Shown here: positions 52,733 to 64,000 of the stretch, piece by piece
Layout: every line of letters begins with the position of its first letter
How positions within the stretch are numbered: position 1 is the stretch's first letter
Assembly: GCA_947846985.1 (NCBI GenBank)
Contig: CANTUZ010000007.1
Location: 34,538,355-34,602,354, forward strand
DNA: 64,000 bases
Direction: 5' to 3'
Source of the DNA: Fratercula arctica
Lineage: Eukaryota > Chordata > Aves > Charadriiformes > Alcidae
Notes under the pieces: model-generated
Database searches by the model: none
Told to the model about the DNA's origin: nothing
What the model saw: only the letters and a program-made list of their open reading frames with translations
Translations under genes and position numbers: made by a program

Positions 52733-55700
52733 ATGGCCCACTGCCTTCTGCTGAGCTGTATCAGCTCTTCCTGGTTGAAGACCTGCCCCTGTGCTCTGGT
52801 TTTGGTCGGTTCAGGGGACAGGCCAACTGCCTGCTGGTTGGCTGACTTGGGAGGTTCAGGAGCCCGACTCTAGGGGCAGATACAGCATTTGAGCAATGAA
52901 AAGAGAATGGGATGCACCGTGTGGGTGATCTGCACTTTCACCATCAGCCTATAAATGTGTGAGATGAGTAACAGTCTCTTGAAAAAGTGCCCTTGAATAC
53001 ACTGGAGTCCTCTGGGAACAGTACAGTGGGCTGTCAAAGCAACACAGGCATGGTGGAAAATGGTAAATGGGGATGGAAAGTGGCCAGAGCCTCAATAGCA
53101 CTATTCAACTGGACAGCCTTAGCTCTCCGGGCAATCCAGCTCTGTGCATGAATGGAAGCAAGTCGTTTCCACCCTTTCTACTGAGGCTATTTCTTCACAT
53201 AATAGAAGGCCACAGATTGATTTCTGACTGATCAGCAGAACTGCTTCCAGGCTGCATAAATTTAATGTGGCCTTTTATTCTTTTGTGTGGCTACTTCTTC
53301 CAAGGAACACCTCTTGCTGGAGAATACCATGGAGACAGCACTGCTGCAAGCAAAGGGGAGGAGGAGTACGTGTGCAGATAATCTGCTGGGATTTAGGTAG
53401 CAAGACACCAGAGAAGGTTGTTGAGAGTTTGACCTAGTAAAGGAATTTAATCTCTATAAACTCTTGATCAGGAGCTGGTTCCTCAGACACCAAGTGTCAA
53501 TGTTATTCACTGGTACCAGGATGGATTTATGCTGATAGAGAAGCTGGCTCATGTGTATTTTCTTCTTAATTTCCATTTTGCTGTTTTCCATTTCTGGGAA
53601 AGGAATTAAGCAGAACTGTAAGGCCGCTTAGGAAAAGTGTCTGTATGAGGTTGGAGGAAAATCTAGCTGGACAAATCTCCTAGTTCAAATTCATAACTGT
53701 ACTGAATTTGGGTCTTTCAAATGTCTTTGTTTAAACAAGCTGTGGGGGTAGGCTGGAGGAGTAGGCTAGAGGGAAACTGCTTTGTCCTATCTGCTGGCAT
53801 TCCCTTGTGTACTGTGCATGTGGCCACAACCAGGCGCTGGATGGTAGTGCTGAATTTATTGGGAAATCATCTATCCTTGAGTGAAAAGGAAATAAGGGGT
53901 TAATGGTGTCCTCACACATGGGTCAAGGTTTTCTAAATTGGTATTAAAAGAAGATGAGTGGTGGCTGTGAGGGGAAGAGACAGCACATGAGTGTGAATTT
54001 GCTTCCCAAGACCTGGCAGGCATTTTGATTCCTGTTGAGGCTGAAGTGGACTGAGGAAGGCTGTGCAATGTGCCTTTTCCTTATGTATTGCAGCTGGGAC
54101 CGTATTCCCATAAAGCTATTAGTTCTGGGAGGAACAAAGAGTTAAAGATTTAAAAAGCAAAGATTCTAGGAAATGCAAACAATGTGGTTTATAATAAGAA
54201 AGTATAAATTAACTAAGGAGAAGAAAATAGCATGTTGAAAATGGATTAGTAAGGAGGGTGCCCATGGATGCCTGGATAGCTTTACCAACTAGTCAATTAG
54301 AGCCAATTATCATCCTTAAACTCCTAGCACCGTGTTTAGTATGCTTGCAGTGTGTCCAATTTAGCTTGCACTGTTTCATAGGTTTACAATTTTCTCTCTG
54401 TGTCTGAAATGATCTAGCTGGAGACACCAGGAAAGTGCCAAGCATTAAGTATATAACAATTGTAATTCTTTTGACTGAAACCTGATTTGATTCAGTTGAA
54501 AATTACTTTAGTGTATTGGATTTACGGTTCATTTAACAAGTGCTGTAGATGTCAATACATTAGTGTAAACCTGATGCAGGTAGTAATTTGGTTTCTAATG
54601 AGGTTCCCCAGCAGTATCCAACTATGAAAAATGGGACGTTCTTCAGTGGAGCACAAAGTGCACCTGCCTGATTGCAGATGTTGTCTGAGGCCCTGCCACT
54701 TAACTTCCTGGGAACAGTGTGGTGCTATGTCTTGCAATGGGCTTTAAAAATGCCTCGAACTGTTAAAAAGTAAGAAGCACAGATTGGGAAGAATAAAAGA
54801 TTGCTCTTTAGAAGTTTTGTTTTAATTATAGATTTAAATTACAACTTTATCTCCTATAGTCTTAATTGTGCAATTGTTGCAGATGCAAAATTTCAGTCAG
54901 ATTTAATGGAACTGCAGCAGCTGAGATCAAAAAAACCCTTTTATTTTTATGGGCTGTGTGATCAGACCTTCTCCTTACCTCCCTGCTGTCTTCAAAATGT
55001 TTCACTGAATGATCCTTATGGTGAAGGACCAGTTTTGTTGTATACTCATGAGCTATGATGGAAACAGGAGCAGTGCAGAGAGGCCAGGACAGAGAAGACA
55101 GTGATGTCCCCCCTTGACCCACCTCTTCCCTCACTGGATGTAAGACATGTTCCAGAAAAACAGCTGTGGAAGATGTAAACGAGGGGCAGATGTGAAACTG
55201 GGTGGAGGACAATAAGGTATAGAGGACAAAGTACTCATATAGGCATTTGCTTCACCTGAGAAGTAAGATGTAGTTTCGGGGAGGTGCTTGCCCATGATGT
55301 GTTTGTTCTCTTAGGCTGTAGCTCTGGCTCTGGGGTGGCTGCAGCTGTGGGGTCCCTCCTTAGGCATCAATGCTTGGCGTTGCTGCCATACCCAGGGAGT
55401 TTCCAGACATGTGAGCCTCCATGCAGGTGCCCTTCCAAGTCATTGTCGCCTTCCAGGGCAATGTGTGTGGCCAACTGCTCTTGGTGGCCTTCTCCATGTT
55501 GGGAAAGGCCCTTCCAGGCTGCCGGGCAGCTCATGGGGCTACCGCCCTTCAGTGCAGCTTTTGTGCTCGCAAAACATTTTTAAACTTTTATATGCTGTAG
55601 CCCAGCAGGTAGCTTTTGTTTCAGTGTTAAGCTGATTTCCACAGGTTGAGATGTTACTGATCAATATGGGGGTATATGAGAGCCTGACCCCGGCAGACTG

Positions 55701-57396
55701 CGTTGGTGTGATTAAGGGTACAGAAGATATGTTCAATCCTACGTAAAGCAGCCTTGCACTGTCTCTCAATTCACTTCACGTCTCAGCTGGAAATACAACT
55801 CCTTTCTTTCCTCTGTACTTCTTAATTTCTTTCCTTTGCTGTTATTTAGCTGCTAAGTGCTACGTGCTGCAGTAGATAATGGAAGAAGCTGTTCAGAATG
55901 AAATGGCGTGGCATTTTATGCCCTTTTGTAAACTATATAAAATAAAGATGAACTTCTCTGCTTGTTCCAGATAAGGCACACCTTGTTGTGGGGTGTTGGC
56001 TCTCATATATTCCACTGCATCATGGCTGAATCCAGACGGCAGTGAGTTGGGAGCACTGTTCACAGCCTGTAAGCAGAGATCAGCTTGCCCAGTCGCCCCT
56101 AAAAGTGTCTCTTTGGGGTTTATCATCTCCAGAGGAAGAAAAACAACATAGTAAAGTGAATTCAGTTACTGCACAGAGGTGACTCTGGGGTAATGTGAGT
56201 GCTCAGTACTGCTGCCTCTGTAAAGACACCCCCATCTGCAAACACTGCTCTAGATGGGAGCCCTTAAGAAAATGATTCCAAAGTAACTTTTAAACCAAGT
56301 GATCAAATTCTCGGTAGACTTGTTTCTTCAGAATTTAGGTGACTAAAATTTTGGTAAGCTTTTATTTTTTTCTTGGAAATTAATAAACCTCAGTTGAATT
56401 AAGGGTACTTTAATTCTGAGTGAGAGGATTTAATGCAGTTTAACTGAGCCTTTCAATTCGTGTTTTTAGATCTGATTAGCTTCTTTAAGAGTGCGCAGGT
56501 CTAGACAAGTCCCCAGTTTTGTGTTCCTCTGTTTCAGAGAGAATTCGTTTTCTCCACTATGGCGCTGACTTGGAGGGTGGCAGACAATAGCTGTGCCATA
56601 CTTCTCTGCAGTGGACCCTCACTGGAGCTCAGCCTTTAGGTTTGCTGGGGAGAGTAAGATGCTGAACAACATGTTTTAAGCAATTGTTCAGTCTTAAATA
56701 TAGAATACACAAAAGCACAGAACTGCTTTCACAGTGTATTAAATATTGTTTAACATATCAGAACTACTTAACACCCTTAGCTACTATGAAATAGTGTACT
56801 TATTTATAGATCTCCTAAGTCAGTTGAAGCCAACAGTCTGTTTTCACTCTGGCGTCTCAGTTGAACAATCGCGTTCTCTAGATCTACTTCCAACAAATCA
56901 ATTAAAATCTCCTGCAAAAGTCACTGGGAGACCATCATCATTACAGGGAGGGGGATGCACCATATGATTCCTATGCAAATTTCTATTCCTGTGCCTAATG
57001 CCATTAACAGCTACTAGTGACATTTAATGCCAGAATGTGATTCATTTCAGTTAAGCAAGATGCTTTGTCTATGTCTGCATTCATTTGGGATTTATTGTTC
57101 TAGCTGGTGGGAACTATTGTAAGCTGCTCAAAGGGACTTCTCACTCTGTTGTCTTTGTCTTGAGCTGGGAGAAGGTACAGGTCAGGTTCTGATCGCAGTG
57201 TGCTGGTGTGACTGCAGGTTATCTCTTGGTCATATTACTGCAGAAGACTAAAATTCAGCTGTTGGTGGGCAGTGCTTTGCTAGTGAATTTTACAAATTCT
57301 TTGGGTTTTGTTTTGGAATAACTGCTGTTCCTAACAGTTGTTTCATTGCCTTTCCTTCAAAAGGTGGTTTAGACTTCTGTCTTTTTTATTTAATCC

Positions 57397-57416
57397 TTTT
57401 TTTTTTTTTTTTTTTT
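57397..57416 (+). repeat. Poly-T tract
   Basis: A run of about 20 T residues, possibly the minus-strand A-tail of an old retroposed sequence. I do not recognise any adjacent element. Confidence 0.9.
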
Positions 57417-57832
57417 CTTTGCAATCCTTGGAAACGACAGACAAACTTTAATGACTCTGATTGCTTTTCCTATGGCACCCTGATGCAATTGCAGAGAGGA
57501 CTTTTGCAGTTCTGTACATTCTCCTTTGTCCAGGAACAAATTCTTCCCAGAATTTGCAGGCAGGTGATGTATCTTAGTTTTATTATCTCATTTTGTATAT
57601 TCATGTTTAATGAATCCAGATGTAGTTAATAGTATGGGCATACCCAACTGCTAAACTAAAGTAAGAAAAACTTACCTGTTGGAAGCTCAAAAGGTAGTGT
57701 TCACATCTTAGCACCTTTCTCAGCTCACCACTCCTGCCTGGGATAGAAAGAGCCACAACCCTGCAGCAGAAGACTACTCTGTCAGAGTAATGGTTTCCTT
57801 GAAGATTTGCAGCAAACAGCACCTTTGGTGTA

Positions 57833-57872
57833 TGGTATTGGTATGTCCATCTCTGTGGTATTGGTATGTCCA
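57833..57872 (+). repeat. Short tandem duplication, 23-bp period
   Basis: TGGTATTGGTATGTCCA occurs at 57833-57849 and again at 57856-57872, a local duplication of about 23 bases. Confidence 0.9.
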
Positions 57873-58908
57873 CCAGATAACAGTAACGCTTGCACGATGT
57901 TTTGGAGCAGCCAGGACCTCTGCCTTTGGTGATTTTATGTCCTCGTACCTTTTTTCTAGGTCTTCTTATATCTGTGAAGGTATAACAGAGCAGAAGTACC
58001 AGCATCTCCTAATGGTCTAAAATCAATAGGGATGTCAAAACAGTCAGAGAATTACAATACATAAATTCAGATGAAGTTATTTTTCTTGTCTTCATCTTTC
58101 TGCTTTCATAATTCCTGTTTTCTAGGCTTTGGAGAAGCTACAAATGAGTTTAATTTTTTTAGTCTGTCTCCTTTAATGACAGTGTGGGTCTGACACAACC
58201 TCAGGTTTCCGAGCACTGGGATTTTGGAATAAAGATCCTTGTTGTTCATATCTGAGAGCTCGCAATACTGCAATACTTCTTCCCTCCTAGTCCCTTTTAT
58301 CATGCAGCTTGACAGAAATATTTTGTTTGTTATTTAAAAAAAATGTATTTGTTAAAAGTTAATATTTTTTTCTTGTAAAGGCTCATCCTTCCTGGTATTA
58401 CATTAGCAATTCTACTTTGTTCTTCTGTGAAGCAAGTTTCAGTTTACAGGTATGTCTGCTTTCCATTCCACGGCTTAAAGAAAGTCGTCAGGAAAATCTT
58501 AAAACCTACTTAATGAAGCCTTTTAAATGCTCATCCTGCACTTTTGAGTGAAGTGCAATTTATATTTCATAAAAGTAGAAGCTGAGCTGCAAGCTGTAAG
58601 TAATTATCATATAATTAAATGTCTACTATGAAAGAAATGAAAACTCGGGCTTCTTGGGAGGCTTCCGTGACTGGTTTATGCAATCACAAATTAAATTACA
58701 TTTCTTTACCTTATGAACGTTCTGGAGGTACATTAACCCAGTTTGGAGATGCACCTCTGAGACTGCTAAGCTGCTGTGAAAGGGGAAGGGAGTTCATCAA
58801 ACCAGTAAATTCCATGGGCCAAGAAGATGAACACATAAATATCTGCGATGGGTTCTGCAAATGTGACTATGCTTTTCTTGTCTGGAAACATTTGCAGCTA
58901 ATAATGAA

Positions 58909-59027
58909 GAATCATAGAATCATAGAACCATAGGGTTGGAAGGGACCTCTGGAGATCATCTAGTCCAACCCCCCTGCCAGAGCAGGGTCACCTAGAGCAG
59001 GTTACACAGGAACACGTCCAGGCGGGG
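58909..59027 (-). repeat. CR1 LINE, short 3' fragment, minus orientation
   Basis: The sequence reads AATCATAGAATCATAGAACC, then GGTTGGAAGGGACCTCTGGAG and a CCCCCCTGCCAGAGCAGG stretch, ending at about 59027. It is antisense to CR1, about 120 bp, and differs from the 2.6-3.5 kb copies (GGAGATCATCTAGTCCAACC variant), so it belongs to another CR1 subfamily. Confidence 0.9.
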
Positions 59028-62000
59028 AAATCAACCCCGATGTGAGCAGTAGCTTAAGTGAACTGCTGCGGTGTTAGATTACTGACTGATGCATGGCTTC
59101 CAGTGGACGTGGTCTTTCTCTGCAGGAGAGAAAAATATTGTCAGTTTGTTGGGAGTGGGTTGGGGCGTGTTGGGTATCGGGAATTCTGGACAGAGGAGTA
59201 ACTCTTCATTTATTCAGACTTTCCTGCATGTTTAGCTAGGAATCCCCTTCCACCACCCAAGGAGGGCAGAGAATTCATGGGCAGGGACGAACCTCAACTC
59301 TGGATTTGAACATTTCCTTTCATTTTTACAGGGGGCTAACTCTACTTCTCTTAATAATCATTCAAATGATGGCACTCAATGAAGAAAACTGCACGGCAAG
59401 AAAGGAGTTGAAGTAGTAGCATATCAACATGTGCACTTTGTATTCTTGCTACTTGTGTTGTTGGCATTTTAGGGCTGGAGGGTTGTACCCATTTCAGTTT
59501 TACCTGAATACGGGAAAAGCTGAATTATTTAAAGACAGGAAGCCCTGACTTGGAGCTGTTCTAATTTAAGGAGCTGCTGCAATAACAGTCTGTTATGGCG
59601 TTATGCAAATGCTGAATGAAGTGTTTTCATGCGCTGATGGAACTAAAGAGCAGTTTCTGTATGACTTAGCTTAAAGAACAGGAAGAGTGATTGTTTCATC
59701 ATATTTTTGCAGCGTATTGAGCTTGCATGAAACTCTTTACTACTAAAAGGACAGTCTTAGTCCTGGTTCTCTGAGAAGCTCTGGTACTGCGCTGCTAAAG
59801 GGCCCTCTCTTAGGTCAAGAATTTCTAGGCCACAAGAACATCATTTTTATCTCCTCAAATGAAGATAAAACTCCTGGTGCCTCCAGTGTACAGTACAGTG
59901 ATAATTAAAAATCTCAATTCACAACTGTATACAGTAGGGTGCTGACAATGTAATAGTATTCTTTATGGTATGTCAAGGGGACATATAATTGGTGTTGGCT
60001 TTTCTTTTCCCTCTCACTTTTTTCCTAAGGCTGACTACTTAACCTTGACTTCAGGCTGTGTTTTTTTCTCATTACATTTCTCCATTATACATTATTTGGT
60101 TTGGTTACAGTCACTAGACTTTAACTGCTCTGACATATTAATTTTTAAGGGCATAAATGACTTCATTAAAATAATGTCCTTCAAATAAGTGCACTTGGCA
60201 CTGTGATCGGAAGTGGACAAAAAGAAATATGAAGCATCAGCTCCTCCACGTTAATAATATATTATGGGAACCAAAAACAGTACAATATGGATTTTAAAAG
60301 CTTCTTAGTTAACTTTTAGAAATTCAGTCTGTAGCTTACATTCTTGAATCAGTTATGTTCAATCATTTGTGCAACTGTCAAGATTCTCTTTTGTAATGTG
60401 TTTATAGTCAAAGCATTGTTTTAAGTTTGGAGTCTTCCTTCATTTATATGCAACACTGGTTTCTTAGTATCCCTGCTTATTCTGTGTTATTTCTTTGCAA
60501 TAAATACGTGCTTGTTATGAATCAGAAACAAAGAGGAGCGCTGCCTGTTGGATCCTGATATGAAATGTTTATTGGAAGTATATTATAGTTAGAGTAGGTG
60601 ATTGGGAACCTCAGCTGCTCTCCTGTTCCCACTTCTGGACTGCTTTCTTCTCTGTCTCTAGCACAGAGAAAGCCATGTTAAATATATTCTGTTAAAAGGT
60701 AGACGTAGTCTCTGCTGGTGTATTGTGCTAAGAGGAGTGGGGACAGCAGGGAGGTATTCAAATCAAGCAGTTTTCTTTCTGTAATGGTGCTGCTGTACCC
60801 CTTGCCAAGAAGTGTACTGTAAATACTAATGCATCTTAAAGCAAACCTTGGAAGTAAGATAATGGGCTGAGATGTGCAGTAATTACAGTGACTTGAAACT
60901 TCAGTCCAGATGTCTTAAGTTTTCCTTTCTGGCTTCCCTTCTGCCAGAGCCTTCTTTTCCCTGTGTCCTGTCTGTGAGTGCTCCCAGAGCCCCGATGTCG
61001 CCTCACCTGCGTCTGGAGGGGGATCATGGAAAGCTGCCTTGCGGACTCCCTGCTCACCCGAGACTCCTGTGGCATCTTGTCAGCTTGTTTTGAGGTGACC
61101 TGAATTGAAAAAGTTATTTCAACTCTGTACTAGTGCAATTGAAAGCTTTTAGCTGAGTGATGACTTCTGCTTACCCTTCTCCAGAGCTGTCCTTAGCTCT
61201 TGGAAGGGCTTTTAGCCGCCTTCATTAATTGGCAAATTTGTGCAAGTAAAATGCTTTGAGATAGTAACTTCTCCAATGGGCCTATGGGCATGTGCGTGCT
61301 GGAGAGCACGTCCTAAAATCCAGCATTAACAAGCAGTACTTCTGCCTTGCGCTGGAGGCTGAGGAGGGCCTGAGCTGAAATTGCAACCTATATTTGCCCT
61401 GTCTCCCCCAGAGCCTCACCGCGCGTTCAGTGAACACAGCCGGCTGCGTTGGGGTGATGAGGCCTCGGCCACTTCCTTCATTTCTTCAAGAGTAGCACTG
61501 TGAAATGAGGTATATAAATGCTGGGCTGCTGCAGATTAAAAACATTTCCTAAAAAATAAAGTTAAAATTGAAGCTGACCCAAGTTAAAAAGCAATTTTCT
61601 GAGAATGCAAAGGCATAAAGGAAAGTGCCTGAACATGATTTTAAGTGGGTCTGTGAACGTGGAAGATAGGCGGCGGGAATAAAAGGACGCACGCGTCAGT
61701 GGGGTGCTGCAGATGGAGAGAGCCCTAGAGTCACATGCTAGGAGAAAATTTCAATTAAATGAGCATGCTTCATGTAACTATTGAATTCTGTCTGGATAAA
61801 TGGATTTTAGAAGAATATATGTATTTTTTGAAACCATGAAGTCACTTGATAAGGTAGTAATAAATCTGTCAGAATTTCTACTTTGACCGAAGCTGAGCTG
61901 TAATACGGGATTCATTTCAATACCTAAAGCCATTTTGGGGTGGGAAGAGACTTTCCCAGCTTTGGAATTAAATTTCTCTGCAACGGGTATTATGTTCTTG

Positions 62001-64000
62001 ACCCCATATCATTGCCTTTGAGGAGCAGCAGTATTTAAAATCCACTGTAATGCAATAAGCCTGAGCTCCAGCTAAGTGTGCTGTGCTGTTATAATGCAGC
62101 GCTGGTGGTGGCCGTTGTTAAGGCATTGAACATATGTGAGGTAAACACAGGGCTTTCTTCAGGAGTAATTAATAATTTAATCTCTGTGAAGTAGAGGTTG
62201 CACTTCATTTATCCCAGCTATTCTTTGATTTTCTCTTCAGCCCATTTTAGCTGGCATCTCTCCCTTTCTCCCCTCTTCACCCACGCAGGTTGCCTTTATA
62301 ATAAGCTCTTTCAGCAAAGGCCAGCTTTATTTCTTTCAGATTGCACTAAGCTTTTCTTTCTTGGAAAAAATAATTGTGACTTACTGTAAAAGACGTTCTC
62401 TGATTGAACAGACCACCTTTAAGAAAATGGCGTGATGAAGAGCTGCAGTCCCTGCTGTGCCTGGTACGAAGTGGTACCTGCTTTGCTATAACCATCATTC
62501 CTAGGCCAGGTGATGGAGACTTGGGCTAATGTGTCTGTATATCTGTGTATGTATGTGAAGCTGCTGAGAATCACAGACAATTAATTTACTGTTTGCTTCT
62601 GCTCCCTGCTTTCAAGTCTGCCACAAAGCCTTGGACCTGCCTGACACTAGAAGACACTTGCCTGTACCTCCCCCTGTGTGCTGACCTATTGCAGTACACC
62701 ATTCTAATGTCTTTATGCTGGGCAAGGTCTCTCTGGTGGCGTAGCTTGTCTAGATCTGCCCCAAACCAAGGTAAACCAAATCAGCAAAGCACTTGGGGAT
62801 TTCTTAACTGAGTCTAAAATGTGGATTTCACTACTATAACCGGTACTTTCCATATACAGCAGTATTCATGAAGCCTTATTTTCTGTGAATTTGTATTTTT
62901 GTGCTTGGTTTTCCCCTGTGTATATGTAAATTTGGATCTCTAACGTCTCCCTTGTTATGGATTTTCTGGTGTCTGAGAGGCAAAGTCCATGGTACCCCCT
63001 TTCCCTTGATGAAGCTATCGATATCTCTCACTTCACAGCCACTTGGGTTCAAACCCTTTGTGTTATTTGGGTGAAACTGGACAATGGGGGTCAAAATTGT
63101 TAGTGGAGGATAAACAGGAAGACATACAGAATGATTAAATGGGACTAATTGTTCAGAATAATCATTTGATTATCAAATAATCATAGAGAAATCTCATTCC
63201 AAAGTATTCGAAAACCGTATCTAGAAAAAACGTCGCTTCCTCCCTTCTGCGTGCATTCTTTAATAGGAGCAATTGCAGACAATGGATGACTGGTTTTAGG
63301 GAGCTCTTTCTCTGGATTTCCGCTGCTTCTTGTTTTGTCAGTAGAGGATGGGGTTTACGGAAATCTCCTTATTACGAGTACGACCCTGCTTTTTTTACCC
63401 TTTCAGGATCTTACTGCAGGAGAGAGAAGCTGGCTGATGGGCAATGACTCCAAAATTGCACCCATGGTTTTTGGGTCTCCACTGTTGCAGGAGCAAAACT
63501 GGGGTGAAGCTTGAAGATTTTACAGCTGACAAAGGTTTGGAAAAGTCAGGGGCCAAAAGCGGAGAATAACATGGAGTGTACTGCCTGGCAGTCTATGGCT
63601 ACCTTTTCTGATGTGGGCGGTTGGCCAAATATGGAGTCGCGTGGGTTGCTTCCATTAGTAGCATTTGATGAAAGGACTCATTTATTTTTGATGCACTTTT
63701 TATTTAAAAAAGAACACACAAGGCTCCATTTTATTAAGCATGGCAGGAGCTGAACAGTGGGAGACAGACATTTTCTCTCTTGCCTTTGCATTTTTTACAT
63801 CCTTTTTAGCAAATCCGAAAAAGCCGCTAAGTAGCTGTTGGTGTTCATCCAGGATGCATTTAAGTTTCCTTTTGCTTTCTCCCCACTACCCTGGTCTCTG
63901 CTGCCTCACTTTCTTGGGCATACAAGTCATTGTAAAGCAGTTACTAACAAAAATCTCTCCAACTACATGGGCTTTGTGTGTGACTTGTTAAAATTTCTCT
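59028..64000. other. 3' intergenic region, last part: no recognised gene
   Basis: Mixed-composition sequence beyond the CR1 fragment. No coding, RNA or repeat feature is supported. Stretches near 61500-61870 and 62020-62200 are rich in TAAT-type motifs and could be regulatory, but there is no direct evidence. Confidence 0.55.

Larger units (their letters stand above)
44001..58908. other. 3' intergenic region, second part: no recognised gene
   Basis: No known protein is recognisable. Candidate conserved-looking AT-rich blocks lie near 46380-47060 and 51210-51425. Simple sequence includes a G-run near 44261, a TA tract near 48436, and a T-run near 57397. The longest open frames (for example minus 45744-46193 and minus 57607-58005) show no domain. 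Confidence 0.6.

Noticed and set aside
57607..58005. 132-codon minus-strand open frame
   Set aside because: It includes a local 23-bp duplication and shows no domain or promoter; a chance ORF is more likely.

Overview
The window is from a vertebrate genome, most likely a bird. It holds several truncated CR1 LINE copies with the typical avian 3' ends, introns are fairly compact, and no Alu, B1 or L1-type repeat is visible. I cannot name the species. The one gene I can identify is a complete SMARCA1 (SNF2L, an ISWI-family chromatin-remodelling ATPase) on the + strand. Its 24 coding exons run from an ATG at 3984 to a TGA at 34054-34056. All exon phases join without conflict, giving 3108 nt and a predicted protein of 1035 residues. 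Choices between SMARCA1 and its paralogue SMARCA5 (for example [40 protein letters not shown] and the lysine-rich C-terminus) consistently favour SMARCA1.

Layout. Positions 1-2650 are AT-rich and carry no recognised gene; a small set of splice-site-like signals on the minus strand (768-1105) may mark a divergent transcript. Positions 2652-3503 hold two tandem truncated CR1 copies in minus orientation. About 3700-4450 is a CpG-rich promoter island with an ETS site, a TCTCGCGAGA-like element, a GC box and the first coding exon. Positions 4089-34056 are the SMARCA1 body, with a rearranged CR1 copy in intron 6 and a possible intronic polyadenylation site in intron 21. The 3' UTR appears to end near 34455, just past an AATAAA.

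From there to 64000, about 29.5 kb, I find no convincing exon. The region looks like a gene desert with scattered AT-rich, homeodomain/POU-motif-rich blocks that could be conserved non-coding DNA, a few simple repeats, and one short CR1 fragment near 58.9 kb. In mammals SMARCA1 lies next to OCRL in divergent orientation and faces a gene-poor interval on its 3' side. The empty 3' flank fits that arrangement; no OCRL exon is recognisable in the 3.9 kb of upstream sequence.

All exon boundaries were read by eye from splice consensus, reading-frame continuity and remembered similarity to ISWI proteins. No alignment or database search was run.
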